Of a stretch of 64,000 nt of DNA, positions 48,764-58,258 are shown one piece after another. The notes below the pieces were generated by a model that was given only the letters and a program-made list of their open reading frames with translations, searched no databases and was not told where the DNA came from. The position numbers and the translations under genes were made by a program. Origin of the DNA: CAVUAF01 sp963739375 (GTDB lineage Bacteria; Acidobacteriota; Terriglobia; Terriglobales; Acidobacteriaceae); assembly GCA_963739375.1 (NCBI GenBank), contig CAVUAF010000014.1, positions 1 through 64,000 of the forward strand, written 5' to 3'. The first letter of the stretch is position 1, and each line of letters opens with the position of its first letter.

Positions 48764-49105
48764 GGCAACGGAGTAGGTCCTTCGCTGCGTTCAGGACGAG
48801 AAGAGATTGGGTCATTGAGTGATTGGGCCATTGAGTGATTGCGTCATTCAGCCATGCTTGCGGTCCGGCCGGACGCGTCCTGCCGAAAGCCTTCTTCCTC
48901 GGCGGGGCAACGGAGTAGGTCCTTCGCTGCGCTCAGGACGAGAAGAGATTGGGTCATTGAGTGATTGCGTCATTCAGCCATGCTTGCGGCCCGGCCGGCC
49001 GCGCCCCTCCGGAAGATCCCAGACGAGCAAAGGCGGCTCGTCTGGGGCACCCGGCTGGTGTGGGGCGCCCGGCATTTTGTTCACCACGGAGACACGGAAG
49101 CACGG
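48764..49105. repeat. Repeat cluster: composite repeat copies 1 and 2, hairpin, octamer arrays
   Basis: Gap 48411-49180 holds no supported gene. The composite GCAACGGAGTAGGTCCTTCG ... AGATTGGGTCATTGAGTG ... ATGCTTGCGGCCCGGCCGG occurs at 48764-48875 and 48906-49000. Its centre is an octamer array (ATTGGGTC, ATTGAGTG, ATTGGGCC, ATTGAGTG, ATTGCGTC, ATTCAGCC). Then come the hairpin AGACGAGC-AAAGGCG-GCTCGTCT (49021-49043) and a CACCACGG array (49082-49105). Copy 3 and the same hairpin lie at 52676-52830. From 48411 to 48763 I see nothing definite. Confidence 0.8.
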
Positions 49106-49180
49106 AAAGACTAAACCTGCTTTCGCGGCGTACCATGCAAGGTGGAGCGTTGATTCGGGCCCCAGCAAAGGGGGACTCGC

Positions 49181-51115
49181 ATGATCACCCGGCTCGTGGT
49201 CCCGTTGGCCGTACGTGCGGCTTTTTTGCTCCTGCTCTTCTCGGCGCAGCTGGTGGGTGCGCAAGCCACCCCGGCGGTCCCTCCGGCCCGGCAGGCCCCG
49301 GCTGCCAAAGGGCCGCCTGCATCCGACGCGCCCATCCGGCTCGACCAGCAGCCTTCCGACCAGCCGCCGTCCGGCGAGAAACCCGCTGCGACCTTCACGA
49401 CGAGGTCAGAACTGGTGCTGGTGCCGGTCGTAGTCAGGAAAGATGGCGTGCACGTCCCCGGCCTGAAGAAAGATGCCTTCCGCGTCCTGGAAAACGGCGT
49501 GGAAAAGAAGATCGCCATCTTTGAGGAGGTGCGGAGCAGCACGGCCAGCGCGGCGGCGCCTCCGCCCCCACTGGCGCCGGGCGAGTTCAGCAATGCTGCT
49601 GCGGCGGCCGGCAAGACCGCGCCCCAGGGCCTGAACATCATCGTGCTGTCGGGCTCGCGCGTTGGGATTAATTACCAGATGTTTGGGCAACAGGAATTGC
49701 TCAAGTACCTTGGCCGCTGGGCCGAAAGCCGCGAGCCTATTACCCTGCTGGTCTTGTCCGACGGCAATCTGCATTCCCTCTACGACCGCACCGTCGATCC
49801 CCAGGTGCTGCTGGCGGCCCTGCGCAAGATCAACGCCAAGCATGCCCCTGCGGCCAATGCCGTCACGGCGGCGGATGCGGCGCCGGCTCTTGGGACCGCT
49901 GCGCAGGAGGCGGTCAATCGCCTCGCCGCCGCGCTCTCCGATTTCCGCACCTTTGGCGGTTACGATCTCCGCTTCTTCGACGATCGCAGCCTGGAAGATA
50001 CCTACATCGAGCTGGTCATGAGCGGCCGCCGACCCTGGCCTAGTCCAAGGGAAAGAGTCGCTGCGAGGAACCCAACTCCTCCAGTGGACCAACGCACTGC
50101 GATAAACGTCGAGTCTCTTGAGAAGCGTATGGATGATCTCAAGGTTTTGGATGCGATGCGTTCCCTGGCGCAGGCCTACGGTGGCATCCCCGGCCGGAAA
50201 TCGCTGATCTGGGTGGGTAGCGGGTTCCCGCCGCGCGAGGGCCAGTTGGGCGACTACGTGGACCGTACCTGGAAATTGCTGAACGCGGCCAACATCGCGG
50301 TCTACCCTGTCGATTCCCGTGGCCTGATGAATCCAGACCCTGCGGCCCACGCGGCAACGGCGACAACAGCGCCGGATAGGGTACGTCCAACCGAGCCCCC
50401 GACCTTCTTGCTCGCCCTGAGTCAGCTAACCATGTCAACATTCGCCGATGCCACGGGCGGCAGGTTCTTCACCAACCGCAACGATCTGGACAAGTGCCTG
50501 GAAACGGCGGTCAAGGATTCCGAGGACTCTTACCTGCTGGGTTACTACTTCAAACGGGACCCTACAGCGGCGGCCAAGTCCAAGGACAAGAATTACCTGG
50601 ACTACCGCAAGCTCCAGGTGAAAGTGGCAGTCAAGGGCGTGGAGGTGCGGGCGCGCCAGGGCTTTGCCGTCGGCGCGGGGACCGACCAGCCCGACCTGGC
50701 AAAGTCTGCCCGCGATGAGGAAGCGGTTGCCATTCACTCGTCCGGCGATTACACCGGCATCCAGTTCAGCGGGAAGTGGGGTCTGGTCACGGAAGGCCAG
50801 GACGGGAAGAAGCGCGTCGAATTCGAGCTGAAACTGCCACCGGGGTTCGCCCGGCTGGACGAGACCAACGGCAACCGCCTGGACGTGGATTTCGTCGCCG
50901 TAGCGAAAGGCCCAACCGGCGAAGTGGTCAGCCAGGCGTCGCGGGAATTGCAGGTCCGCATCCCCACCGCGCAGTTGCCGCAGTATTTCAAGGTTGGCAC
51001 CGTGTACCGCTATGTCCTGGAATTGCCGCCCGGGGAGTACACGGTGCGCTTCATCGTGCGCGACAACTTGACCGGGCAGATGGGCAGCGTAACGACGCCG
51101 CTGAAGGTCAGCTAG
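49181..51115 (+). CDS. Secreted VWFA-related domain protein
   Basis: 644 residues. Signal peptide ending at LVGAQ, a Pro/Ala-rich linker, then VLVPVVVRKDGVHVPGLKKDAFRVLENGVEKKIAIFEE. That is the start typical of the acidobacterial 'VWFA-related domain' family (TIGR03436). The VWA-like domain (about 145-420) has IIVLSGSRVGINYQ where a classical MIDAS would have DxSxS, GGIPGRKSLIWVGSGFPP, and NAANIAVYPVDSRGL. The C-terminal beta domains end PPGEYTVRFIVRDNLTGQMG. Likely surface adhesion or protein interaction; degenerate metal site. Confidence 0.8.
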   Translation: MITRLVVPLAVRAAFLLLLFSAQLVGAQATPAVPPARQAPAAKGPPASDAPIRLDQQPSDQPPSGEKPAATFTTRSELVLVPVVVRKDGVHVPGLKKDAFRVLENGVEKKIAIFEEVRSSTASAAAPPPPLAPGEFSNAAAAAGKTAPQGLNIIVLSGSRVGINYQMFGQQELLKYLGRWAESREPITLLVLSDGNLHSLYDRTVDPQVLLAALRKINAKHAPAANAVTAADAAPALGTAAQEAVNRLAAALSDFRTFGGYDLRFFDDRSLEDTYIELVMSGRRPWPSPRERVAARNPTPPVDQRTAINVESLEKRMDDLKVLDAMRSLAQAYGGIPGRKSLIWVGSGFPPREGQLGDYVDRTWKLLNAANIAVYPVDSRGLMNPDPAAHAATATTAPDRVRPTEPPTFLLALSQLTMSTFADATGGRFFTNRNDLDKCLETAVKDSEDSYLLGYYFKRDPTAAAKSKDKNYLDYRKLQVKVAVKGVEVRARQGFAVGAGTDQPDLAKSARDEEAVAIHSSGDYTGIQFSGKWGLVTEGQDGKKRVEFELKLPPGFARLDETNGNRLDVDFVAVAKGPTGEVVSQASRELQVRIPTAQLPQYFKVGTVYRYVLELPPGEYTVRFIVRDNLTGQMGSVTTPLKVS

Positions 51116-51200
51116 GGAGAACGCCATGTGGGAACCCGAGAAACTGCGTTTTCAGTGGGAACTCAGGGCCGCAGGACCTTCGAGGCCCGAGGCGGCTGCG

Positions 51201-52028
51201 ATGAAGTTGCGCGCAGGTCTTGTCGTTCTGGTGGTGCTTGGCGCCGTTTGTGCGGCCTTCGAGGCGCGAGCACAGGAGCAACAGCCGCCGCAGCAGCCGC
51301 CGCAGGAACAACAGCAGCCGCCGCAGCAGGAGCAGCCAAAGAAACAGCAGAGGAAGAAGTTAGGGAGCAGTGTAGTCCGTTACCATGGAGACCACATCGC
51401 CATCATCAACGGGCGTAAATGCGTGATGGGGGGCCGCGCTGGGGGACCATTTCCGCCCTGCCCGCAGCGCGATCCAGCGAAGGTAAAAGAAGAGAGGAGA
51501 GAATTATTCGCCCCTGCGCGGGACCTGCTGCTCAAGCATGGCGTGCCGTTTGAGCCAAACCTAGTTCTCGAAGACGATTTTCCGCGGAACCTGAGAACTG
51601 TGCTCGACAGCATGCCGGAGATGCACGAGCTGCGGTACGCAAGGTCGCTTCACGGCGTCGTCCTCGCGGACACGTTGTACCTCGCTGAACACACAACGGC
51701 AACAGGAGTAACGGTGATTCTCGTGAACCACATAGTGTTTGAAGGCACGTGCCCGGTAATCACGGGCCAGGGTGAGGGTCTGGATGATTTTCCTCGGGGC
51801 GGGATCCACCTCTTCCCCACCGGGCCGACTACCACGTTGGGCATGACGCTGGAGAGGGCCTTGGAGAAGGGTGGTTTCAAAGGCGTCAAGTTCGGGGGCC
51901 CACACGGGCTGCCCCCATTCTCTGTGATCCGTGATTTGGACTTGCCCAAGGCTCCCAAATGCGGCGTGACGGTAGATACCAGTCCATCCAGGTCGTTTGA
52001 ACCGATGCCGATGCCTCCACTGCCCTGA
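51201..52028 (+). CDS. Secreted hypothetical protein with Gln/Pro linker
   Basis: 275 residues from ATG 51201, chosen because MKLRAGLVVLVVLGAVCAAF is a signal peptide; the frame is open to 51126. A Gln/Pro/Glu-rich linker (about 26-55) precedes a basic segment and an unrecognised domain with VVRYHGDHIAIINGRKCVMGG, DDFPRNLRTVLDSMPEMHEL, TLYLAEHTTATGVTVILVNHIVFEG and GPHGLPPF. Pro-rich end. No motif identified. Confidence 0.6.
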   Translation: MKLRAGLVVLVVLGAVCAAFEARAQEQQPPQQPPQEQQQPPQQEQPKKQQRKKLGSSVVRYHGDHIAIINGRKCVMGGRAGGPFPPCPQRDPAKVKEERRELFAPARDLLLKHGVPFEPNLVLEDDFPRNLRTVLDSMPEMHELRYARSLHGVVLADTLYLAEHTTATGVTVILVNHIVFEGTCPVITGQGEGLDDFPRGGIHLFPTGPTTTLGMTLERALEKGGFKGVKFGGPHGLPPFSVIRDLDLPKAPKCGVTVDTSPSRSFEPMPMPPLP

Positions 52029-52126
52029 CCAGCCGGGTGCCCCACCCGGGCCGCTTTTGCTCGTGTGGTCATTCTTGAACTCTCGCGGCATATCGGGAAC
52101 GGCGGTCAAGATCACGAGGTGAGGTC

Positions 52127-52606
52127 ATGAAGACGCGCGCCAATTCTGTGGTGATCTCGAGCGTGCTGTGGACCGTATGCCTTCTGGCGCTGGTGCCACA
52201 CAACATCGAGTTTGTCACGGCATGGCCCTCCCATGGGGTACCGAGCGGCCGAGTGGTTCCGGGGAATTGCTTCTTTCTGCTCGGCTTTTCTGCGTTGGCG
52301 CTCGTCGCCGTCGGTCTGATCATCGTATGGTGCGGCTACATTCATCGCGTGCGATGGACGTGGTGGGCGATGGCTGCCATTGCATGGGTATTCATGTTTC
52401 CTGTGTATGTTTGGCCGGTCGTGTCGGACATCTACGCCGCGCCTTCAGTCAACTGGTCAGGGTGGCTCAAGAACGCCCTCGCCGGCCCCGGCGTGGACCG
52501 CCAAGTCGCCAAGATCTTTCTTGATTTCTTAGGCATGGTGGTTGCCTTACTAATTCCGGCCAAGGTGTTTTTGCGGCCCGATCGGGCCAACAGGGATTCC
52601 GCCTGA
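52127..52606 (+). CDS. Hypothetical membrane protein
   Basis: 159 residues, GAGGT before the ATG. Four hydrophobic helices (SSVLWTVCLLALVP, FFLLGFSALALVAVGLIIVW, WWAMAAIAWVFMFPVYVWP, FLDFLGMVVALLIPAKVFL). No conserved motif recognised. Follows the secreted hypothetical gene, 98 bases apart. Confidence 0.55.
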   Translation: MKTRANSVVISSVLWTVCLLALVPHNIEFVTAWPSHGVPSGRVVPGNCFFLLGFSALALVAVGLIIVWCGYIHRVRWTWWAMAAIAWVFMFPVYVWPVVSDIYAAPSVNWSGWLKNALAGPGVDRQVAKIFLDFLGMVVALLIPAKVFLRPDRANRDSA

Positions 52607-52609
52607 CGG

Positions 52610-52830
52610 CGCGGTCGCTTCGCGAGTCAGGGCTGAAGCCCGGACCTACTTAGCCGCGCCCTTCCGAAAGATCCCAGACGAGCAAAGGCGGCTCGTCTGG
52701 GGCACCCAGCAACGGAGTAGGTCCTTCGCTGCGCTCAGGCACGGAGAGATTGGGTCATTGAGTGATTGGGCCATTGAGTGATTGAGTCATTCAGTCATGC
52801 TTGCGGCCCGGCCGGCCGCGCCCTTTCGAG
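52610..52830. repeat. Repeat cluster: decayed palindrome, hairpin, composite repeat copy 3
   Basis: The gap between the membrane protein and kdsA. 52610-52670 resembles half of the 19384 palindrome (GCGCGGTCGCTTCGCGAGTC, CCGCGCCCTTCCGAAAG). The hairpin AGACGAGC-AAAGGCG-GCTCGTCT lies at 52676-52698. The third copy of the composite repeat (GCAACGGAGTAGG... with ATTGAGTG octamers) lies at 52709-52830. No gene. Confidence 0.8.
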
Positions 52831-52904
52831 AGCCTCCCTCCGCGCTCCCGGCGTTGAGGTTTTGCCTTTTCCCGAATCCGGGTTAATCTGCGTTCATCCG
52901 CGGT

Positions 52905-53768
52905 ATGCCTTCAGCCTTCAAGATCGAGAACGTCACCATCGGCGGCGGCGAGCTGTTCCTCATCGCCGGGCCGTGCGTCATCGAGTCGGAAGCGCACGCC
53001 CTGAAGATGGCCGAGTGCATCGCCGGGATCGCCAAGGCGCTGCGCCTCCCCTTCATCTTCAAGGCCAGCTACGACAAGGCCAACCGCACCTCGCTCCAGA
53101 GCTATCGCGGCCCCGGCATCGAAGAAGGCCTGCGCATCCTGCGCCGGATCAAGGATGTGGTGCGCGTTCCCGTTCTCACCGACGTGCACGATGCGCACGA
53201 CGTCGCCCGCGCCGCCGAGGCCGTCGACGTCCTGCAGATCCCTGCCTTCCTCTGCCGTCAAACCGACCTGCTGGTCGCCGCCGCGCGCACGGGCCGCGCC
53301 GTCAACATCAAGAAAGGACAATTCGTGGCCCCGCACGACATGCGGCATGCCGTCGAAAAAGTCCGCCAGTCGGGCAACGACCGCGTCTTCGTCACCGAGC
53401 GCGGCGCCGCCTTCGGCTACAACAACCTGGTGGTGGACATGCGCTCGCTGGCCATCATGCGCCGCTTCGCCCCTGTCGTCTTCGACGGCACCCACTCGGT
53501 GCAGCTGCCCTCGGCTGGCGGGGACGCAGGCGACGCGCCCGCGGTTTCCGGCGGCCAGCCCGAGTTCATCCCGCTGCTCACTCGCGCCGCCGTCGCCGCC
53601 GGCGTGGACGGCATCTTCCTCGAGGTCCACGACCAGCCCGCGCGCGCCCTCTCCGACGGCGCCAACGCCCTCGACCTCACCCAGCTGCGCGACCTGCTGC
53701 GCTCGCTGCTCGACATCCACGCCGCCGCCCATCCCCCCACGCTCAAGCCCCGGGCTGGCGCCAATTGA
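52905..53768 (+). CDS. kdsA: 3-deoxy-8-phosphooctulonate synthase KdsA
   Basis: 287 residues. Condenses PEP with arabinose 5-phosphate to Kdo-8-phosphate for LPS. Landmarks are LFLIAGPCVIESEAHALKMA, FKASYDKANRTSLQSYRGPG, VPVLTDVHDAHD, LQIPAFLCRQTDLL, NIKKGQFVAPHDM, TERGAAFGYNNLVVDMRSL and FDGTHSVQLP. The Cys in GPCVIE marks the metal-dependent class (E. coli has Asn there). Next to kdsD, which supplies its substrate. Confidence 0.97.
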   Translation: MPSAFKIENVTIGGGELFLIAGPCVIESEAHALKMAECIAGIAKALRLPFIFKASYDKANRTSLQSYRGPGIEEGLRILRRIKDVVRVPVLTDVHDAHDVARAAEAVDVLQIPAFLCRQTDLLVAAARTGRAVNIKKGQFVAPHDMRHAVEKVRQSGNDRVFVTERGAAFGYNNLVVDMRSLAIMRRFAPVVFDGTHSVQLPSAGGDAGDAPAVSGGQPEFIPLLTRAAVAAGVDGIFLEVHDQPARALSDGANALDLTQLRDLLRSLLDIHAAAHPPTLKPRAGAN

Positions 53769-53829
53769 CCGGTTGCCGTCCCCTGCCCCTGTGTCTCCGG
53801 GGTAGGTTTTGTTACCCTAAAGTCTGGCC

Positions 53830-54972
53830 ATGAAGCGCATTGGCGAATCCGTGGTTCGCATCGAGGCGGCAGCGCTCGGCGCGCTGGCCGACCGCCTCGC
53901 CGGCCCCATGGGCGCGCCTTTCGCGCGCGCCGTCGAGCTGCTGCACGCCTGCGCCGGCCGCGTGGTCGTGACCGGCATGGGGAAGAGCGGCATTGTGGCG
54001 CGCAAGATCGCCGCCACCCTCAGCTCCACCGGCACCCCCTCGCTCTTCCTGCATCCCGCGGAAGCCATCCACGGCGACCTGGGCATGATCGTGCGTGGCG
54101 ACGTGGTCGTGGCCCTCAGCGCCAGCGGAGAAACGGAAGAGATCCTCACGCTCCTGGCGACCCTGAAGCGCCTGCAGGTGCCGCTCATCTCCCTCACCTG
54201 CGACCACCTCTACGCCGTCGCTGCGCCGGCGTCTCCGGCACCTCATGGCGCGGCAGCGGAAAAGGAGCCGCGCCACGGGGAGCACGCTGCCGCGCGCGAG
54301 CGGCGCGCCTCGCTGCGCCTCGGGCACATCGACCGCATCGCCGCCACCAGCGTGCGGGCCGCGCGGGCCGCGCGCCCCTCCACCCTCGCCCAGGCCGCCG
54401 ACGTTGCCCTCGACTGCTCGGTGGCGCAGGAGGCTTGCGGCCTCGGCCTTGCGCCCACCGCGTCCACTACCACCATGCTCGCCCTCGGCGATGCGCTCGC
54501 CGTCGCCCTCGCCGAAAAGCGCGGCTTCAAGGAAGAAGACTTCGCCCACCTCCATCCCGGCGGCAAGCTGGGCAAGCGCCTGGCGCGCGTCGCCTCGCTC
54601 ATGCACACCGGCGAGGCCGTGCCCCGCGTCGCCCCCGGGACGCGCATGCCCGATGTCATCTACGAGATGTCGCGCAAGGGTCTCGGGATTACCACGGTGG
54701 TCGAAGGCGAGCGCCTGGTCGGGGTCATCAGCGATGGCGACCTGCGCCGCCTGCTGGAAAAACAGAGCCACCACGGCCGCGCCGTCCTCGACCTCACCGC
54801 CGGCGACTGCATGACGCGCTCGCCCCGCACCATCGCCCCCGACGCCTTCGCCGCCGCTGCCCTCGCCATCATGGAGGAGCGCAAGATTACCTCGCTGGCC
54901 GTCGTCGACGCCGACCACCGCCTCCTCGGCCTCGTCCACCTCCACGACCTCTGGGGCACGGAGATGGTGTGA
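53830..54972 (+). CDS. kdsD: Arabinose-5-phosphate isomerase KdsD with an insertion in the SIS domain
   Basis: 380 residues; family usually about 320-330. SIS domain (VVVTGMGKSGIVARKIAATL, GTPSLFLHPAEAIHGDLGM, LSASGETEEIL) and two CBS domains (LMHTGEAVPRV ... GVISDGDLRRLL; DCMTRSPRTIA ... LLGLVHLHDLW). Between LISLTC (about 120-125) and STLAQAADVALDC (about 184) an Ala/Arg/Glu-rich insertion of about 57 residues replaces a short loop. LGLAPTASTTTMLALGDALA is intact. Makes arabinose 5-phosphate from ribulose 5-phosphate for KdsA, 62 bases upstream. Confidence 0.93.
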   Translation: MKRIGESVVRIEAAALGALADRLAGPMGAPFARAVELLHACAGRVVVTGMGKSGIVARKIAATLSSTGTPSLFLHPAEAIHGDLGMIVRGDVVVALSASGETEEILTLLATLKRLQVPLISLTCDHLYAVAAPASPAPHGAAAEKEPRHGEHAAARERRASLRLGHIDRIAATSVRAARAARPSTLAQAADVALDCSVAQEACGLGLAPTASTTTMLALGDALAVALAEKRGFKEEDFAHLHPGGKLGKRLARVASLMHTGEAVPRVAPGTRMPDVIYEMSRKGLGITTVVEGERLVGVISDGDLRRLLEKQSHHGRAVLDLTAGDCMTRSPRTIAPDAFAAAALAIMEERKITSLAVVDADHRLLGLVHLHDLWGTEMV

Positions 54973-55024
54973 GCATGCGCCGCCTGCTGCACACGCGGCC
55001 CTGGTCCTGGGGCTGGCCGCGTGC

Positions 55025-55909
55025 GTGGTTCCCCTGCTCCTGCTCGTCCCCGCGCCGCTGCACGCCCAGGTGCGCGTCAAGCGCCTCATCCTGAAGGATG
55101 GCTCCTACCAGCCGGCCTCGAAGTGGGAGATCAAGGGCGAGCGCGTGCGCTACTACAGCGCCGAGCGCTACACCTGGGAAGAGCTGCCGAATTCGCTCAT
55201 CGACTGGCCCGCCACCGAGAAGTACAACACCGAGCTGACGGCCCCCAGCGCCGCTGAGCGCGAGGCCGAAGCCGAGGCGGAAGCCGAGCGCGCCCGCGAA
55301 GAAGCCGCCTCGCCCCTGGTCGCCCCCGGCCTTCGTCTGCCCGCCACCGGCGGCGTCTTCCTGTACGACACCTGGCGCGGCGAGCCGTCGCTGGTCGAGT
55401 TGGTCCAGAGCGGCGGCGAGGTCAACCCGCAGCGCGGCAAAAACGTCCTGCGCGCCGTCCTGAACCCTATCCCGACCACCCGGCAGTCCATCGAACTGAA
55501 AGGCGTCAAGGCGGCAGTGCAGGCCCACGTCGAAGACCCCGTGCTCTTCGCCAACATCGATGCGCCGGAGGCGCCCGCCGACGCCAAGGACGCCGACTCC
55601 GCTCCGCCCATCCAGCGCTTTCGCATCGTTCGCGTGCAGCCGAAGAAGGACACGCGCGTCGTCGCCAACCTGAAAATCGGCATGACTGGCCGCACCAGCG
55701 AGGAGCAGAGCTTTATCCCGGCCACCACCCAGCCCGTCCCCGGCACGCCTTGGTTGAAGATCGTTCCCGACCAGCGCCTCGCGCCCGGGGAGTACGCGCT
55801 GGTCGAGATGCTCGGCGCCAAGCAGATCAACCTCTACGTCTGGGACTTCGGCATGCATCCCGACGCGCCCGCCAACTCCAAAGCGATGGCGCCCCTGCCC
55901 CCGCCCTAG
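55025..55909 (+). CDS. Secreted hypothetical protein (start uncertain)
   Basis: 294 residues from GTG 55025 (VVPLLLLVPAPLHAQ). An ATG at 54975, reading MRRLLHTR, lies in another frame; one lost base near 54998 would join it to ALVLGLAACVVPLLLL and give a full signal peptide. The mature protein begins VRVKRLILKDGSYQPASKWEIKGERVRYYSAERYTWEELP, followed by a Glu/Ala-rich coiled coil (about 75-95) and a beta-rich domain ending LYVWDFGMHPDAP. No known family recognised; possibly cotranscribed with kdsD. Confidence 0.6.
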   Translation: MVPLLLLVPAPLHAQVRVKRLILKDGSYQPASKWEIKGERVRYYSAERYTWEELPNSLIDWPATEKYNTELTAPSAAEREAEAEAEAERAREEAASPLVAPGLRLPATGGVFLYDTWRGEPSLVELVQSGGEVNPQRGKNVLRAVLNPIPTTRQSIELKGVKAAVQAHVEDPVLFANIDAPEAPADAKDADSAPPIQRFRIVRVQPKKDTRVVANLKIGMTGRTSEEQSFIPATTQPVPGTPWLKIVPDQRLAPGEYALVEMLGAKQINLYVWDFGMHPDAPANSKAMAPLPPP

Positions 55910-55959
55910 CCCGACGGGACGGTTCTGGAAACCTGTAGAATCCTCTGCGTTGTCCCTTC

Positions 55960-57550
<1,591 letters not shown>

Positions 57551-57554
<4 letters not shown>

Positions 57555-58225
57555 CCGAACTATTACAGGCCCCGCGCACGGCGCTGCGTACCATCCCCGG
57601 CATGGAGGACGAGTTCGCCAACGCCCTCACCCACGGCCTGGGCCTCCTGCTCGCGCTGGCCGGCGTCCCGGTCCTGATCGTCCTCGCCGTGCTCCGCGGC
57701 ACCGCCTGGCACATCGTCGGCGTCGCCGTGTACGGCGCTTCCCTCCTCCTGCTGTACGGCGCTTCCACGCTCTACCACGCCCTGGTCCACGCCCGCGGCA
57801 AACGCGTCCTCCAGACCGTCGATCACGCCGCCATCTACCTGCTCATCGCCGGCACCTACACCCCGTTTGCGCTGGTGAACCTGCGCGGCGCCTGGGGATG
57901 GACGCTGCTGGGCATCGTCTGGGGGATTTCACTGCTGGGCATCGTCTGGAAGGTCTTCTACGCTGGGCGCTTTGGCATCATCTCCACCGCGCTCTATATC
58001 GCGCTGGGCTGGGTGGCCGTTGTCGCCGTCAAGCCCCTGCTGCGCGCCGTGGCCTGGGAAGGACTGCTGCTGATCGCGGCCGGGGGCGTGGCCTACACCG
58101 CCGGCGTCATTTTCTTCGCCTCCGAGCGCTGGCGCTTCAACCACGCCGTGTGGCACCTGTTTGTGATCACCGGCAGCCTCTGCCACTACTTCGCCGTCCT
58201 GCGCTACGTGCTGCCGCGGGGGTGA
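57551..58225 (+). CDS. Hemolysin III / PAQR-family membrane protein
   Basis: 224 residues from TTG 57551, which overlaps the mutase stop (TTGA); ATG 57602 (MEDEFANALTHGLG) is an equally good start for the family. Seven helices. Conserved PAQR features are EFANALTHGLGLLLA, the Ser and His in YGASTLYHAL, VDHAAIYLLIAGTYTPF (Asp-His) and the final FNHAVWHLFVITGSLCHYF with the HxxxH metal site. Members act as zinc-dependent hydrolases or modulate membrane properties; bacterial roles are unclear. Confidence 0.9.
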
Positions 58226-58230
58226 AAGCC

Positions 58231-58258
58231 AGTTTCTAGTTTCTAGTTTCTAGTCTCA
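58231..58258. repeat. Heptamer array at the 3' end of the HEAT gene
   Basis: AGTTTCT three times plus AGTCTCA. The stop codon of the minus-strand HEAT gene (58258-58256) lies inside the last unit. An inverted array of a related unit (CGAAAC type) lies at 60097-60117, so together they bracket the HEAT gene. Confidence 0.7.

Noticed and set aside
48764..49000. CRISPR array
   Set aside because: The repeats are contiguous 8-mers and two long composite copies, without regularly spaced unique spacers, and no cas genes are present.
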